Below are positions 25,036 to 32,752 of a DNA stretch of 64,000 nucleotides, in pieces. A model generated the notes under the pieces. It did not search any database. It saw only the letters and a list, made by a program, of their open reading frames with translations, and was not told the origin of the DNA. Origin of the DNA: Parasutterella muris (GTDB taxonomy: Bacteria > Pseudomonadota > Gammaproteobacteria > Burkholderiales > Burkholderiaceae_F); the NCBI RefSeq assembly GCF_943193095.1, contig NZ_CALPCV010000001.1, positions 1-64,000 on the forward strand, given 5' to 3'. The position numbers and the translations under genes were made by a program. Every line of letters begins with the position of its first letter. The stretch's first letter is position 1.

Positions 25036-25598
25036 TGTTATTGAAGAAGGTTGTTCTGGCTGCCGCGCTTGTGCTGAGCGCGGTCGGTCAGGCGTATTCA
25101 GCGTCGGTTGAGCCGGTGACGGCGGAGATTTCTGCGCAGCGGACTCCGTCGAGCGGGCTGTTCTTCAATGGCGAGTTTAATTTTGAGCTGACCGACGAGC
25201 TTATGGATGTTCTTCTGCGCGGGATTACGCTCAGCTTTGTTCTGGAAGTTGAAGTTGAAAAAAAGCGCTGGTATTGGTTTGATCGTGACATTGCCGGCGC
25301 ATCTGAGCACATTCGCCTGAGCTTCAATCCGCTCACACGCAAATACAAGCTCAGCATCGGCGGCATGACGCAAAGTTTTGAGTCGCCCGCGGCCGCGCTC
25401 GCCATGATGAAAAATGTCTCCAACCTCTATTTAGGATCGTATCGGGAATTAAATCCGGAGGGCTACAGCGCAAAAGCACGATTTTACCTTGACACAAGCA
25501 AGCTGCCTAAGCCCTTCCAGGTTACGCTCCGTCGCGAAGACGGCTGGAATGTAGACAGCGGTTGGTTCCCTGTCAAAATAACCCGTTCGGAGGGCTGA
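25035..25598 (+). CDS. DUF4390 exported protein
   Basis: The 187-residue protein has a signal peptide (hydrophobic residues 5-20, probable cleavage after AYS) and a beta-rich mature part with FELTDELMDVLLRGITLSF and WNVDSGWFPVKI near the end. It fits DUF4390, a family of unknown function regularly found between rsmB and ntrY in betaproteobacteria. The overlap with rsmB and the 1-base gap to ntrY show coupling. A link to sensing by NtrY in the periplasm is plausible but only inferred. Confidence 0.85.
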   Translation: MLLKKVVLAAALVLSAVGQAYSASVEPVTAEISAQRTPSSGLFFNGEFNFELTDELMDVLLRGITLSFVLEVEVEKKRWYWFDRDIAGASEHIRLSFNPLTRKYKLSIGGMTQSFESPAAALAMMKNVSNLYLGSYRELNPEGYSAKARFYLDTSKLPKPFQVTLRREDGWNVDSGWFPVKITRSEG

Positions 25599-25599
25599 G

Positions 25600-27828
25600 T
25601 TGTCAAAGTATCTCAGATTGGCTCTGTTGGCTTTAATAGGGCTTAGCTGTGTGCTTTTATTTCTTCTGGTGAGTGCAAGCCAGAACACGGTATTTTTTGA
25701 AAAGTACTATACCGTTCTCCTGTATATCAACACCTTTGTGATGCTCGTGTTCATGGGCATGGTCGGCGCGCTTCTTTACCAGCTTTACCGCAATGCGAAG
25801 CGAAAAAAATACGGTGTCAAAATTCTTTCGAAATTTGCGCTTGCGCTCGGGCTGACCGGTGTGCTTCCCGGAATCTTGATTTTTGCTGTTTCTGTTCAGT
25901 TTCTTCACCATTCCGTGGATTCCTGGTTCGACGTCAGAGTGGAACGCGCTCTGGATTCAGGTCTTACGCTCGGCCGCGAAGTGCTTGAGAATTTCCAATC
26001 CAATGTGCTGGTGAAGGCTCGTAAAATTTCAGCAGAAATCGCAGAAACTCCGCCCTCCGGCTGGCTCGCCGTGCTGGATGCCGCACGGGAGCGCGAGGGG
26101 GTGCAGGAAGCAGTGCTGATCACCTCAAGCGGCAATCTCTTAGCCGTTTCCGGCAGCTCCTTTGGCAAACTGGTTCCGACCGTTCCTTCGAATCGAGTGC
26201 TGCAGGCGGCGCGTACGCATGGTTTTTGGCAGACGATTGATGACAATAATCCGGGACTTCAGAGAGCTCAGGTCGTGATTCCTATCCCGACGGCTGACGG
26301 TTCGATTTCGCTCGCGCTGCGTTCGCAGAAGGATATTTTTATGCTGGATGCTCCTTCTTCCGGCAGAGAGTCTGTTTTTCTCGAACTGATTGACAATGTC
26401 CCGCCCTCGCTTGCAAGCAATGCCGAGACGCTGATGAACGGTTATCGGGATTATCAGGAAATGGTTCTCGCCCGCAGCGGCCTTCGCAACATTTACTCCA
26501 TCTCACTGACGCTGGTGCTTCTGCTTTCCATGTTTGGCGCGATAGCGATTTCGGTGATTATGGCCAACCGCATCAGCAAACCGCTGATGCTGCTTCTGGA
26601 AGGCATTCGGCGAGTCGGCGCCGGCCAGTATGAGCAGCTTCCCGAGGTGAGGACAAACGATGAAGTCGGGGAGCTTGCCCGTTCGTTCAACACAATGACC
26701 GGGCAGCTTGCACAGGCGCGGGAAGATCTGGAAAGCCGCAGTGAAGAACTGGGTCAGGCCAAAGAATACCTGGAACGAATTCTGGCAAAGATGTCCTCCG
26801 GTGTGATTGTGCTCAGCAGCCACAGCCAGCTGATTTCCGCCAACTCAGCGGCTTCCAGAATTCTCGGCATCAATCTCACCGAGTGCTTAGGCGCTCTGCT
26901 GAAGGACATCATGCCGGCCTTCGCGTCGGTGGTGAGTGAAAAGCTTGCGCTCTGCACAGAAGAGAACTCTGACATTTCGATTCAGTGTGAATATCAGCGG
27001 CCGGACAAACTTCAGGAAAAGCTCAATATTTTTGCGAGAGCGACTCGGCTGACGCTTGGCGAAGACAAAGGATATCTGCTGGTTTTTGACGACGTCACCG
27101 CGCTTGCGGCCGCTCAGAGAACGGAGGCATGGGGCGAGGTGGCCCGTCGTCTTGCCCACGAGATTAAGAATCCGCTGACGCCTATCCAGCTTGCCGCCGA
27201 GCGACTGGAGATGAAGCTTAAGGATAAGGTTCAGGGACGGGATCAGGAAATTTTGGAAAGGGCGACCAAAACCATTGTCAGCCAGGTCACGGCAATGAAG
27301 CAGATGGTTAATGATTTTCGCCTGTATGCAAAGATCGGAGCGCCGCATTATGACCGTCTGGACCTCACTGTTTTTATTGAGGAAGTGGCTCATTTCTATC
27401 AGGCGGCCGGGATTCGCGTTCAGCTGGCTCTACAGGAGCCGATGCCCGCGATTGAGGGGGATGCAAATCAGCTTCGTCAGGTATTTCATAATTTGTTCTC
27501 CAATGCGATGGAGGCGCTTCCTTCCAAGGAGCAGCTAGTGGTTTCGATCCGCACCTCGGTGATAAGGAACGAGACAAGCGGAGAGGCCGAGGGCGTCAGC
27601 CTGGAAGTAAGCGATAATGGTCCGGGGTTCACCAAACAGATTCTGGAACACGCGTTTGAGCCCTATGTGACGACAAAGTCTTCCGGCACAGGTCTGGGCC
27701 TTGCCATGATCAAGAAGATCGTTGATGAGCACGGAGCGTCGGTTACCGCGGTGAATTTAACGGATGAAAAGGGAGAGGTTCGCGGAGCCGCTCTGTTTTT
27801 TGTTTTTAGAAGGCTTTGGACCGTTTAG
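25600..27828 (+). CDS. ntrY: NtrY-type sensor histidine kinase
   Basis: The 742-residue membrane kinase has three N-terminal hydrophobic segments (about 5-27, 37-64, 80-100), a periplasmic region, a fourth segment near 300-320 and HAMP (IMANRISKPLMLLLEGIRRVGAG). A PAS domain (about 400-500) follows, then the H box RRLAHEIKNPLTPIQLAAERL with the phosphorylated His near 519. The ATPase part has NLFSNAMEAL, DNGPGF and GTGLGLAMIKKIV. The start codon is TTG, one base after the DUF4390 stop, with GGAGGG upstream. Partner is the adjacent ntrX. The signal sensed is not known here. Confidence 0.93.
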   Translation: MSKYLRLALLALIGLSCVLLFLLVSASQNTVFFEKYYTVLLYINTFVMLVFMGMVGALLYQLYRNAKRKKYGVKILSKFALALGLTGVLPGILIFAVSVQFLHHSVDSWFDVRVERALDSGLTLGREVLENFQSNVLVKARKISAEIAETPPSGWLAVLDAAREREGVQEAVLITSSGNLLAVSGSSFGKLVPTVPSNRVLQAARTHGFWQTIDDNNPGLQRAQVVIPIPTADGSISLALRSQKDIFMLDAPSSGRESVFLELIDNVPPSLASNAETLMNGYRDYQEMVLARSGLRNIYSISLTLVLLLSMFGAIAISVIMANRISKPLMLLLEGIRRVGAGQYEQLPEVRTNDEVGELARSFNTMTGQLAQAREDLESRSEELGQAKEYLERILAKMSSGVIVLSSHSQLISANSAASRILGINLTECLGALLKDIMPAFASVVSEKLALCTEENSDISIQCEYQRPDKLQEKLNIFARATRLTLGEDKGYLLVFDDVTALAAAQRTEAWGEVARRLAHEIKNPLTPIQLAAERLEMKLKDKVQGRDQEILERATKTIVSQVTAMKQMVNDFRLYAKIGAPHYDRLDLTVFIEEVAHFYQAAGIRVQLALQEPMPAIEGDANQLRQVFHNLFSNAMEALPSKEQLVVSIRTSVIRNETSGEAEGVSLEVSDNGPGFTKQILEHAFEPYVTTKSSGTGLGLAMIKKIVDEHGASVTAVNLTDEKGEVRGAALFFVFRRLWTV

Positions 27829-27837
27829 GAAGAATTC

Positions 27838-27859
27838 GGACTTGATAGAATAGAAGTCC
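27838..27859 (+). promoter_or_regulatory. Dyad in the ntrY-ntrX gap
   Basis: GGACTT (27838-27843) and AAGTCC (27854-27859) are perfect inverted arms around GATAGAATAG, which includes a -10-like TAGAAT. It could be an operator or a short mRNA hairpin ahead of ntrX. A 6-bp dyad can arise by chance. Confidence 0.3.
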
Positions 27860-27896
27860 ATAGAGAAGTAAGAATTATTCAGAAAGTAAAGATTTT

Positions 27897-28652
27897 ATGG
27901 CAGTTGTTTTAGTTGTAGACGACGAAATCGGCATTCGCGAACTTTTGTCAGAAATTCTCTCTGATGAGGGTTACGGAGTTCTTCTGGCGGAAAACGCCAG
28001 TGCGGCACGAGCTGCGATGAACCAGCATCCGGATTTGGTCCTTTTGGATATCTGGATGCCGGATAACGATGGGATTTCTCTGCTGAAGGAGTGGAGTTCG
28101 AGCGGACAGCTGACAGCGCCTGTGATCATGATGAGCGGTCATGCCACTCTGGATACAGCCGTTGAAGCGACCAAATTCGGCGCTGTGGATTTTCTGGAAA
28201 AGCCGATTGCGCTTTCTCGTCTGATCAGCGCCGTGAAGGAAGCTCTGCAGAAGAGTTCTAAGGAGCCCAGAATCGGAGACTCTCAGGCCTCCGCGCGTAT
28301 TGATGCGCTGCGGGATACGACGGTTTATGCGCATCCGTTCCTGGCTTCCGGAAGCTCTTACCGATCTTCCGGTTCTCATTCCGCGGATGCCCGAGTGACG
28401 GCAATTTCGGATCAGCCTCCGCGCACCAGCGCAGAGGACACCAAAGCGCTGCTGGGTCAGGTGGACTTTTCCGCTCCGCTCAGAGAAGCCAGAGATCAAT
28501 TTGAGCGGCTTTACTTCTTGAATCTGCTGAAAAGAGAAAACAATAGTATTTCGCGTGTTGCCGCATTTGCCGGATTAGAGCGCACGCATCTGTATCGAAA
28601 GCTTAAGCAGCTGGGAATTGAGATTGGAAAGACGGTGAGAGCCCGCGAGTAG
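27897..28652 (+). CDS. ntrX: NtrX-like response regulator without AAA+ domain
   Basis: The 251-residue protein has a receiver domain (residues 1-120) with Asp8/Asp9 in VVDDE, phosphoacceptor Asp51 in VLLDIWMPD, MMSGHA and LEKPIA. A linker of about 80 residues rich in Ser, Ala and Arg follows, then a C-terminal Fis-type helix-turn-helix (about 200-248, VAAFAGLERTHLYRKLKQLGIE). The sigma-54-interacting AAA+ ATPase domain of classical NtrX (about 450 residues) is missing, so it should not activate sigma-54 promoters. The layout is closer to RegA/PrrA regulators. It follows ntrY and is presumably its partner. Confidence 0.88.
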   Translation: MAVVLVVDDEIGIRELLSEILSDEGYGVLLAENASAARAAMNQHPDLVLLDIWMPDNDGISLLKEWSSSGQLTAPVIMMSGHATLDTAVEATKFGAVDFLEKPIALSRLISAVKEALQKSSKEPRIGDSQASARIDALRDTTVYAHPFLASGSSYRSSGSHSADARVTAISDQPPRTSAEDTKALLGQVDFSAPLREARDQFERLYFLNLLKRENNSISRVAAFAGLERTHLYRKLKQLGIEIGKTVRARE

Positions 28653-28689
28653 CCTCCCGAAGACCTGATCTCCGGCAATGGAGCAATAA

Positions 28690-30102
28690 ATGAGGATTCT
28701 CATAGTTGGAGCGGGGAAAGTCGGTTCTTCCGTTGCAGGGAATTTAGTGTCTGAGTCCAACGACATTACGATTGTTGATACAGACAAGGACCGCATAACA
28801 GACATTCAGAATAATTACGACCTTCAGGGCATCGTAGGCGACGCGACGTCTCCCTCTGTTCTTGCCGAGGCCGGAGCGGTGGACGCGGACATGATTATTG
28901 CCGTGACCGCTAATGACGAAACCAATCTCGCCGTAACTCTGATTGCCGAGCAGCTTTTTAATGTTCCGTCGCGCATCGCGCGTGTGCGCAATGATGAGCT
29001 TCGTGAATATCCGGCGCTTCTGTCGACTGCGGGGTTTCGTGCGACTTCCGTTATATGGCCGGAAGAGGCGATCACGAATTATATTGTTCAGCTGATTACC
29101 TATCCGGAAGCGCTGCAGGTCATTGAGTTTTCCGAGGCGGACGTCATTTTGATGTCCGTTAAAGTCGTGAGCGGGGCCAAGATGTGCGGCCAAACGGTTG
29201 ACACTATTCATAGTCTGCTGCCGCGCGTAAAAGTTCAGATTGTTTCCATCTACCGACAAAAATACCGTCTGGATGATATCCGCGGCAACACTGTGATTGA
29301 GGCGGGAGACGAGATTTTCTTCCTCACAACCAAGGACAGCGCGATGGACGTTGTCAAAGTACTTCGTCAGCGGGTACGTCGTTCCGATCGCGTCATGATT
29401 GTCGGCGGTGACAGCTTAGGGCTGCAGCTTGCCAAAGCGCTCGACGATGTGGAGACAGCCTCCGGAGATGTCTACAACGTCAAAATCATTGAGCCGGACT
29501 TGGAGCGCTGTCAGTTCCTGTCGCAGAACCTTTCAAGTTCCGTTCTGGTGCTTCACGGAGATATGACGGACGAAGGTCTTTTTGTGAATGAAGGCATTGC
29601 GAATACCGATTTATTTATTGCCGTCAGCAGTGATGACGAAGACAACATCATGTCGTGTCTGCTTGCGAAGAAATTGGGTGCGCATCGTGCCATTACGCTG
29701 ATCAACCGTGCTGACTACATTGATTTGGTTGAGGGCACCAGTATTGATATCGCGTTTTCTCCAACGGAAGCGACGCTTTCGGATTTGCTGCGTCACATTC
29801 GTCAGGGCGATGTTTTGTCTGCGCACACGCTGCGCAGAGGCGGAGCCGAAGTGATGGAAATCGTCGCACACGGCAATGAGAAGAATTCAAAGATCATAGG
29901 ACGGCATGCCGCTCAGATTTCCATGCCAGACGGCACTTCGATCGGATGTGTGCTTCGTAAAGTGAACGGCATCTTTGAAGTGTTTATGGCCGATAAGGAC
30001 CTCGTTATTCAGGACGGGGACCAGGTGATTGTGTTTATGGGCAGCAAGCGGCAGATTTCTGATGTTGAGAAACTATTTGCTCCATCAGTAGGTTTCTTTT
30101 AA
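28690..30102 (+). CDS. trkA: Trk potassium uptake regulatory protein TrkA
   Basis: The 470-residue peripheral membrane protein has two tandem NAD-binding RCK-N domains, beginning MRILIVGAGKVGSSVAGNL and, near residue 232, RVMIVGGDSLGLQLAKAL. Each is followed by an RCK-C domain. It gates the TrkH channel in response to NAD(H) or ATP. trkH starts 2 bases after its stop. The block ntrY-ntrX-trkA-trkH is a recognised synteny in betaproteobacteria. Confidence 0.96.
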   Translation: MRILIVGAGKVGSSVAGNLVSESNDITIVDTDKDRITDIQNNYDLQGIVGDATSPSVLAEAGAVDADMIIAVTANDETNLAVTLIAEQLFNVPSRIARVRNDELREYPALLSTAGFRATSVIWPEEAITNYIVQLITYPEALQVIEFSEADVILMSVKVVSGAKMCGQTVDTIHSLLPRVKVQIVSIYRQKYRLDDIRGNTVIEAGDEIFFLTTKDSAMDVVKVLRQRVRRSDRVMIVGGDSLGLQLAKALDDVETASGDVYNVKIIEPDLERCQFLSQNLSSSVLVLHGDMTDEGLFVNEGIANTDLFIAVSSDDEDNIMSCLLAKKLGAHRAITLINRADYIDLVEGTSIDIAFSPTEATLSDLLRHIRQGDVLSAHTLRRGGAEVMEIVAHGNEKNSKIIGRHAAQISMPDGTSIGCVLRKVNGIFEVFMADKDLVIQDGDQVIVFMGSKRQISDVEKLFAPSVGFF

Positions 30103-30104
30103 TC

Positions 30105-31586
30105 ATGACGATGCTGCCGCCCGTACTCAGACTCATGCTTCTGCCCGTGCTCAACGTGCTTGGGCCGATTTTGGTGGGATTTTCTCTATCGATGCTGATC
30201 CCGCTTGCATTATCTTTATGGAAAAACGACGGAGCTGAGGCCGGTTTTGAGATCGCGTTCTGCATTACTTTCTTTACCGGGCTATTTTTGTGGCTGAGCA
30301 CGCGCCGGTTTAAGCGTGAGCTGATTCCAAGAGACGGTTTTCTGCTGGTCACGATGGCATGGGTGCTTCTTGCGCTCGCCGCGACGATCCCGCTCTATGT
30401 CAATATTGAAAATATTTCCTTCATACATGCGTTTTTTGAAGCGACATCCGGGATTACGACGACTTGCGCGACGATTCTCTCGGGGCTGGATCGTCTTCCG
30501 ATCAGTGTCAATTTCTGGCGCTGTTTCCTCGCATGGATGGGCGGTATTGGAATCCTGGTGACGGCCGTGGCGGTTTTACCGCTCTTGGGCGTGGGCGGCG
30601 CTCAGATCTTTCGCGCCGAGTCTACAGGGCCGCTCAAAGAAGGGCGCCTAACGCCGAGGATCGCCGATACTGCCAAAGCGTTCTACAACATTTACTTTGC
30701 GATTTCCGTCGTTTGCGCAGTTTGCTATCACTTTGCCGGCATGGACTGGGATGATGCGATCATGCATACCTTTACGACGGTTTCTTTAGGCGGGTATTCC
30801 TCGCATGACGCGAGTTTCGCCTATTGGTCGAGCCGGACGGTGGACTGGGTCTGCGTGATCTTTCTGATTATCGGCGGCATTAACTTCTCCATGCACTTTA
30901 CCGCCTGGAGGAAGCTCTCGTTCAGAACCTATCTGAAGGACGCGGAGACATGCGGATGGATCCTGACGATTGTTCTGCTCTCTGCGTTTATTTCGTTCCT
31001 TCTGGTTTATGACAAAACGTACGCCACAGTTTCAGACGCGATTTATTACGGCGTGACCAATACAGTTTTTGTGATTAGTACTGGCGGCTTTGCGAACACG
31101 AACTACGGTGAATGGTCGCTTGTGGCGCAGCTGCTGATTTTGCTGGCAAGCTGTTTTGCGACGTGCGCCGGGTCAACCGGCGGCGGCATCAAGATGATCC
31201 GAGCGATTGCTTTGGTGAAGCAGGGCAATCTGGAGTTCAAGAGAATTCTGCATCCGAAGATGGTTCGCCCGCTCAAGATTGGGTCTCAGACCATTGACAA
31301 GCAGGTAGTCTTCTTGGTTTTGGCCTTCCTGATGCTGTACACGATCATTGCGCTTTTCAGCACAATCACATTCATGCTTTCAGGGCTGGACGGTCTGACG
31401 GCTTTTTCGGCGGCTCTGGCGTGCCTGAACAATCTCGGACCGGCCCTTGGAAGTCTTGGGCCGGCCTATAACTTTGCGTCCCTCAACGATTTTCAGATTG
31501 CTTTCTGCTGCTTCCTGATGGTGATCGGACGCTTGGAGCTCTTTACTGTGCTCGTACTCTTCACGCGCGGTTTCTGGCGGGCTTAA
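30105..31586 (+). CDS. trkH: Trk potassium transporter membrane subunit TrkH
   Basis: The 493-residue polytopic protein has about ten membrane segments and four pore-loop repeats. Selectivity-filter-like glycines are visible in ATSGITTTC, TTVSLGGYSSHD, VISTGGFANTN and ACLNNLGPALG. The motif CAGSTGGGIKMIR is typical for TrkH/TrkG. It takes up K+ together with TrkA. Its stop overlaps that of the converging DUF1840 gene by 4 bases, with no terminator hairpin between them. Confidence 0.96.
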   Translation: MTMLPPVLRLMLLPVLNVLGPILVGFSLSMLIPLALSLWKNDGAEAGFEIAFCITFFTGLFLWLSTRRFKRELIPRDGFLLVTMAWVLLALAATIPLYVNIENISFIHAFFEATSGITTTCATILSGLDRLPISVNFWRCFLAWMGGIGILVTAVAVLPLLGVGGAQIFRAESTGPLKEGRLTPRIADTAKAFYNIYFAISVVCAVCYHFAGMDWDDAIMHTFTTVSLGGYSSHDASFAYWSSRTVDWVCVIFLIIGGINFSMHFTAWRKLSFRTYLKDAETCGWILTIVLLSAFISFLLVYDKTYATVSDAIYYGVTNTVFVISTGGFANTNYGEWSLVAQLLILLASCFATCAGSTGGGIKMIRAIALVKQGNLEFKRILHPKMVRPLKIGSQTIDKQVVFLVLAFLMLYTIIALFSTITFMLSGLDGLTAFSAALACLNNLGPALGSLGPAYNFASLNDFQIAFCCFLMVIGRLELFTVLVLFTRGFWRA

Positions 31587-31936
31587 ACACCCCAGACGAC
31601 AGGCGTATCTTCTTTGAGGCTTCTTTCGAGCATTTCAAGAAGCGGATAAGCGCGCTGAGTGAAGTAGACCGGCGCTTCGATAGCGGGTTTCTTTTCCTCA
31701 TCCAGGTCTTTGCCCTCGCGGAAGCGTTTGTCTTCACGCTCGCGCAGGCCTTTGAGAAATTCTTTTTCCTTTTCCATTGCATCTTTCAGTGCGGCGATGG
31801 CGTCAGGGATCTCTTCGGGTGTGAGTACGCCTCTCAGGCCTAAAGGTTTGCCGATGACTTTAAAGATTTTTTCTGCGGTTTCGCGGAACATAAAAATTTC
31901 ACCGGCGGCTTTGCTTTTAAAGGTAACAATTGCCAT
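31583..31936 (-). CDS. DUF1840 protein
   Basis: The 117-residue protein starts MAIVTFKSKAAGEIFMFRETAEKIF and continues with a charged middle part (EKEKEFLKGLREREDKRFREGK) and a C-terminal helix RAYPLLEMLERSLKEDTPVVWGV. This matches DUF1840, a small cytosolic family frequent in betaproteobacteria and of unknown function. It is a single gene, convergent with trkH and divergent from the PTS operon. Confidence 0.85.
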   Translation of the reverse strand: MAIVTFKSKAAGEIFMFRETAEKIFKVIGKPLGLRGVLTPEEIPDAIAALKDAMEKEKEFLKGLREREDKRFREGKDLDEEKKPAIEAPVYFTQRAYPLLEMLERSLKEDTPVVWGV

Positions 31937-32036
31937 AAGCGTCTCCTCTGTTGGTTTTTGATATTTTATTGTTTTCTGCGCCTGTGTTGGTACGGAGTCT
32001 GTGCAAAGAAGGTTCTCTGTCTGCGAATATGGCGTA

Positions 32037-32080
32037 CGGCAAATCTGCCGGATGAAATATATACTTTCAAGGAGTTAAAC
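32037..32080 (+). promoter_or_regulatory. Dyad and leader of the PTS operon
   Basis: CGGCA (32037-32041) and TGCCG (32046-32050) are perfect inverted arms separated by four bases. They lie just upstream of an AT-rich TATATACT (32058-32065) that could be a -10 box. A strong AAGGAG (32069-32074) follows. The spacing suits an operator for a transcription factor, but no -35 box is clear. Confidence 0.4.
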
Positions 32081-32101
32081 ATGTTGGAAGGACAGTTATG
32101 A
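32081..32101 (+). CDS. Possible six-codon leader peptide ahead of the PTS genes
   Basis: ATG TTG GAA GGA CAG TTA TGA encodes MLEGQL. It has the best ribosome site in the area (AAGGAG six bases before the ATG), and its TGA overlaps the ATG of the EIIA gene. Ribosomes ending here would be placed to restart on the EIIA gene. It may equally be a chance ORF, because the EIIA gene also has its own GGAAGGA site. No function beyond coupling is suggested. Confidence 0.3.
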   Translation: MLEGQL

Positions 32102-32484
32102 GCGTGAGTTTGATAATCGCGGCGCATAAGCCGATAGCGAGCGCTTTTAGGGAAGCGACTCTTCAGATTATGAAAGAGGTCCCGGATTTCATAGCTGTTG
32201 ATATTGATTCGGACGCTTCGGCTGAGGCGCTTCAGAAACAGCTTTCTGAGGCATGGAATTCCATCGAGGCTGAAGAACGTGTTGTGATTCTTGATATTGA
32301 AGGTGCGACGCCCTGCAATGTGATGCGCGGATTTTGCGAAACACATCCCTGCTTATTTCTTGTGCCGCTCTCTCTGCCGCTTCTCTTTAAGATGATTTGC
32401 TATCGCTCTCTTTCTTTGAAAGAGCTTGAACAGAAGGCAAAAGAAATTGGCGTCACCGCGTATCTCATTGAAGGAAAAAAATGA
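32098..32484 (+). CDS. PTS mannose-family EIIA component
   Basis: The 128-residue cytosolic phosphocarrier resembles the stand-alone EIIA-Man proteins of betaproteobacteria. The phosphorylated His is His10 in LIIAAHKPI, supported by Asp66 in LDIEGATPCN. PLSLPLLFKMICYRSLSL gives the conserved core. No EIIB or EIIC membrane component is encoded nearby, so a regulatory role is more likely than sugar uptake. Its stop overlaps ptsH by 4 bases. The likely phosphate flow is EI to HPr to this EIIA. Confidence 0.87.
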   Translation: MSVSLIIAAHKPIASAFREATLQIMKEVPDFIAVDIDSDASAEALQKQLSEAWNSIEAEERVVILDIEGATPCNVMRGFCETHPCLFLVPLSLPLLFKMICYRSLSLKELEQKAKEIGVTAYLIEGKK

Positions 32485-32750
32485 AATCCATTCAGGTAAC
32501 GGTATTGAATCGTCTTGGTCTGCATGCTCGTCCGGCTGCTAAGCTCACTCAGAAGGGCAATGAATTTTTAAGTGATATTCGCATTGAGAAAGGCGGCCGA
32601 AAGGTCAACGGTAAGTCGATCATGGGCGTCATGCTGCTTGCGGCTTCCAAAGGTACGGAGCTTACCGTCACAGCGGACGGAACAGACGAGGATGCGGCCT
32701 TAGCGGCGGTAAAAGAATTATTTGACAGCAAATTCGGAGAGCAGGAATAG
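32481..32750 (+). CDS. ptsH: Phosphocarrier protein HPr
   Basis: The 89-residue HPr has the active-site His15 in RLGLHARPAAKLTQ and Ser46 in NGKSIMGVM, the site used by HPr kinase where that enzyme exists. The size is typical. It overlaps the EIIA gene by 4 bases and is 2 bases before ptsI, so the three carriers are made together. Confidence 0.96.
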   Translation: MKSIQVTVLNRLGLHARPAAKLTQKGNEFLSDIRIEKGGRKVNGKSIMGVMLLAASKGTELTVTADGTDEDAALAAVKELFDSKFGEQE

Positions 32751-32752
32751 CC

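Noticed and set aside
27897..28652. ntrX as a pseudogene broken by frameshift
   Set aside because: The frame runs intact from receiver to helix-turn-helix, and no AAA+ coding remains are seen in any frame up to trkA.
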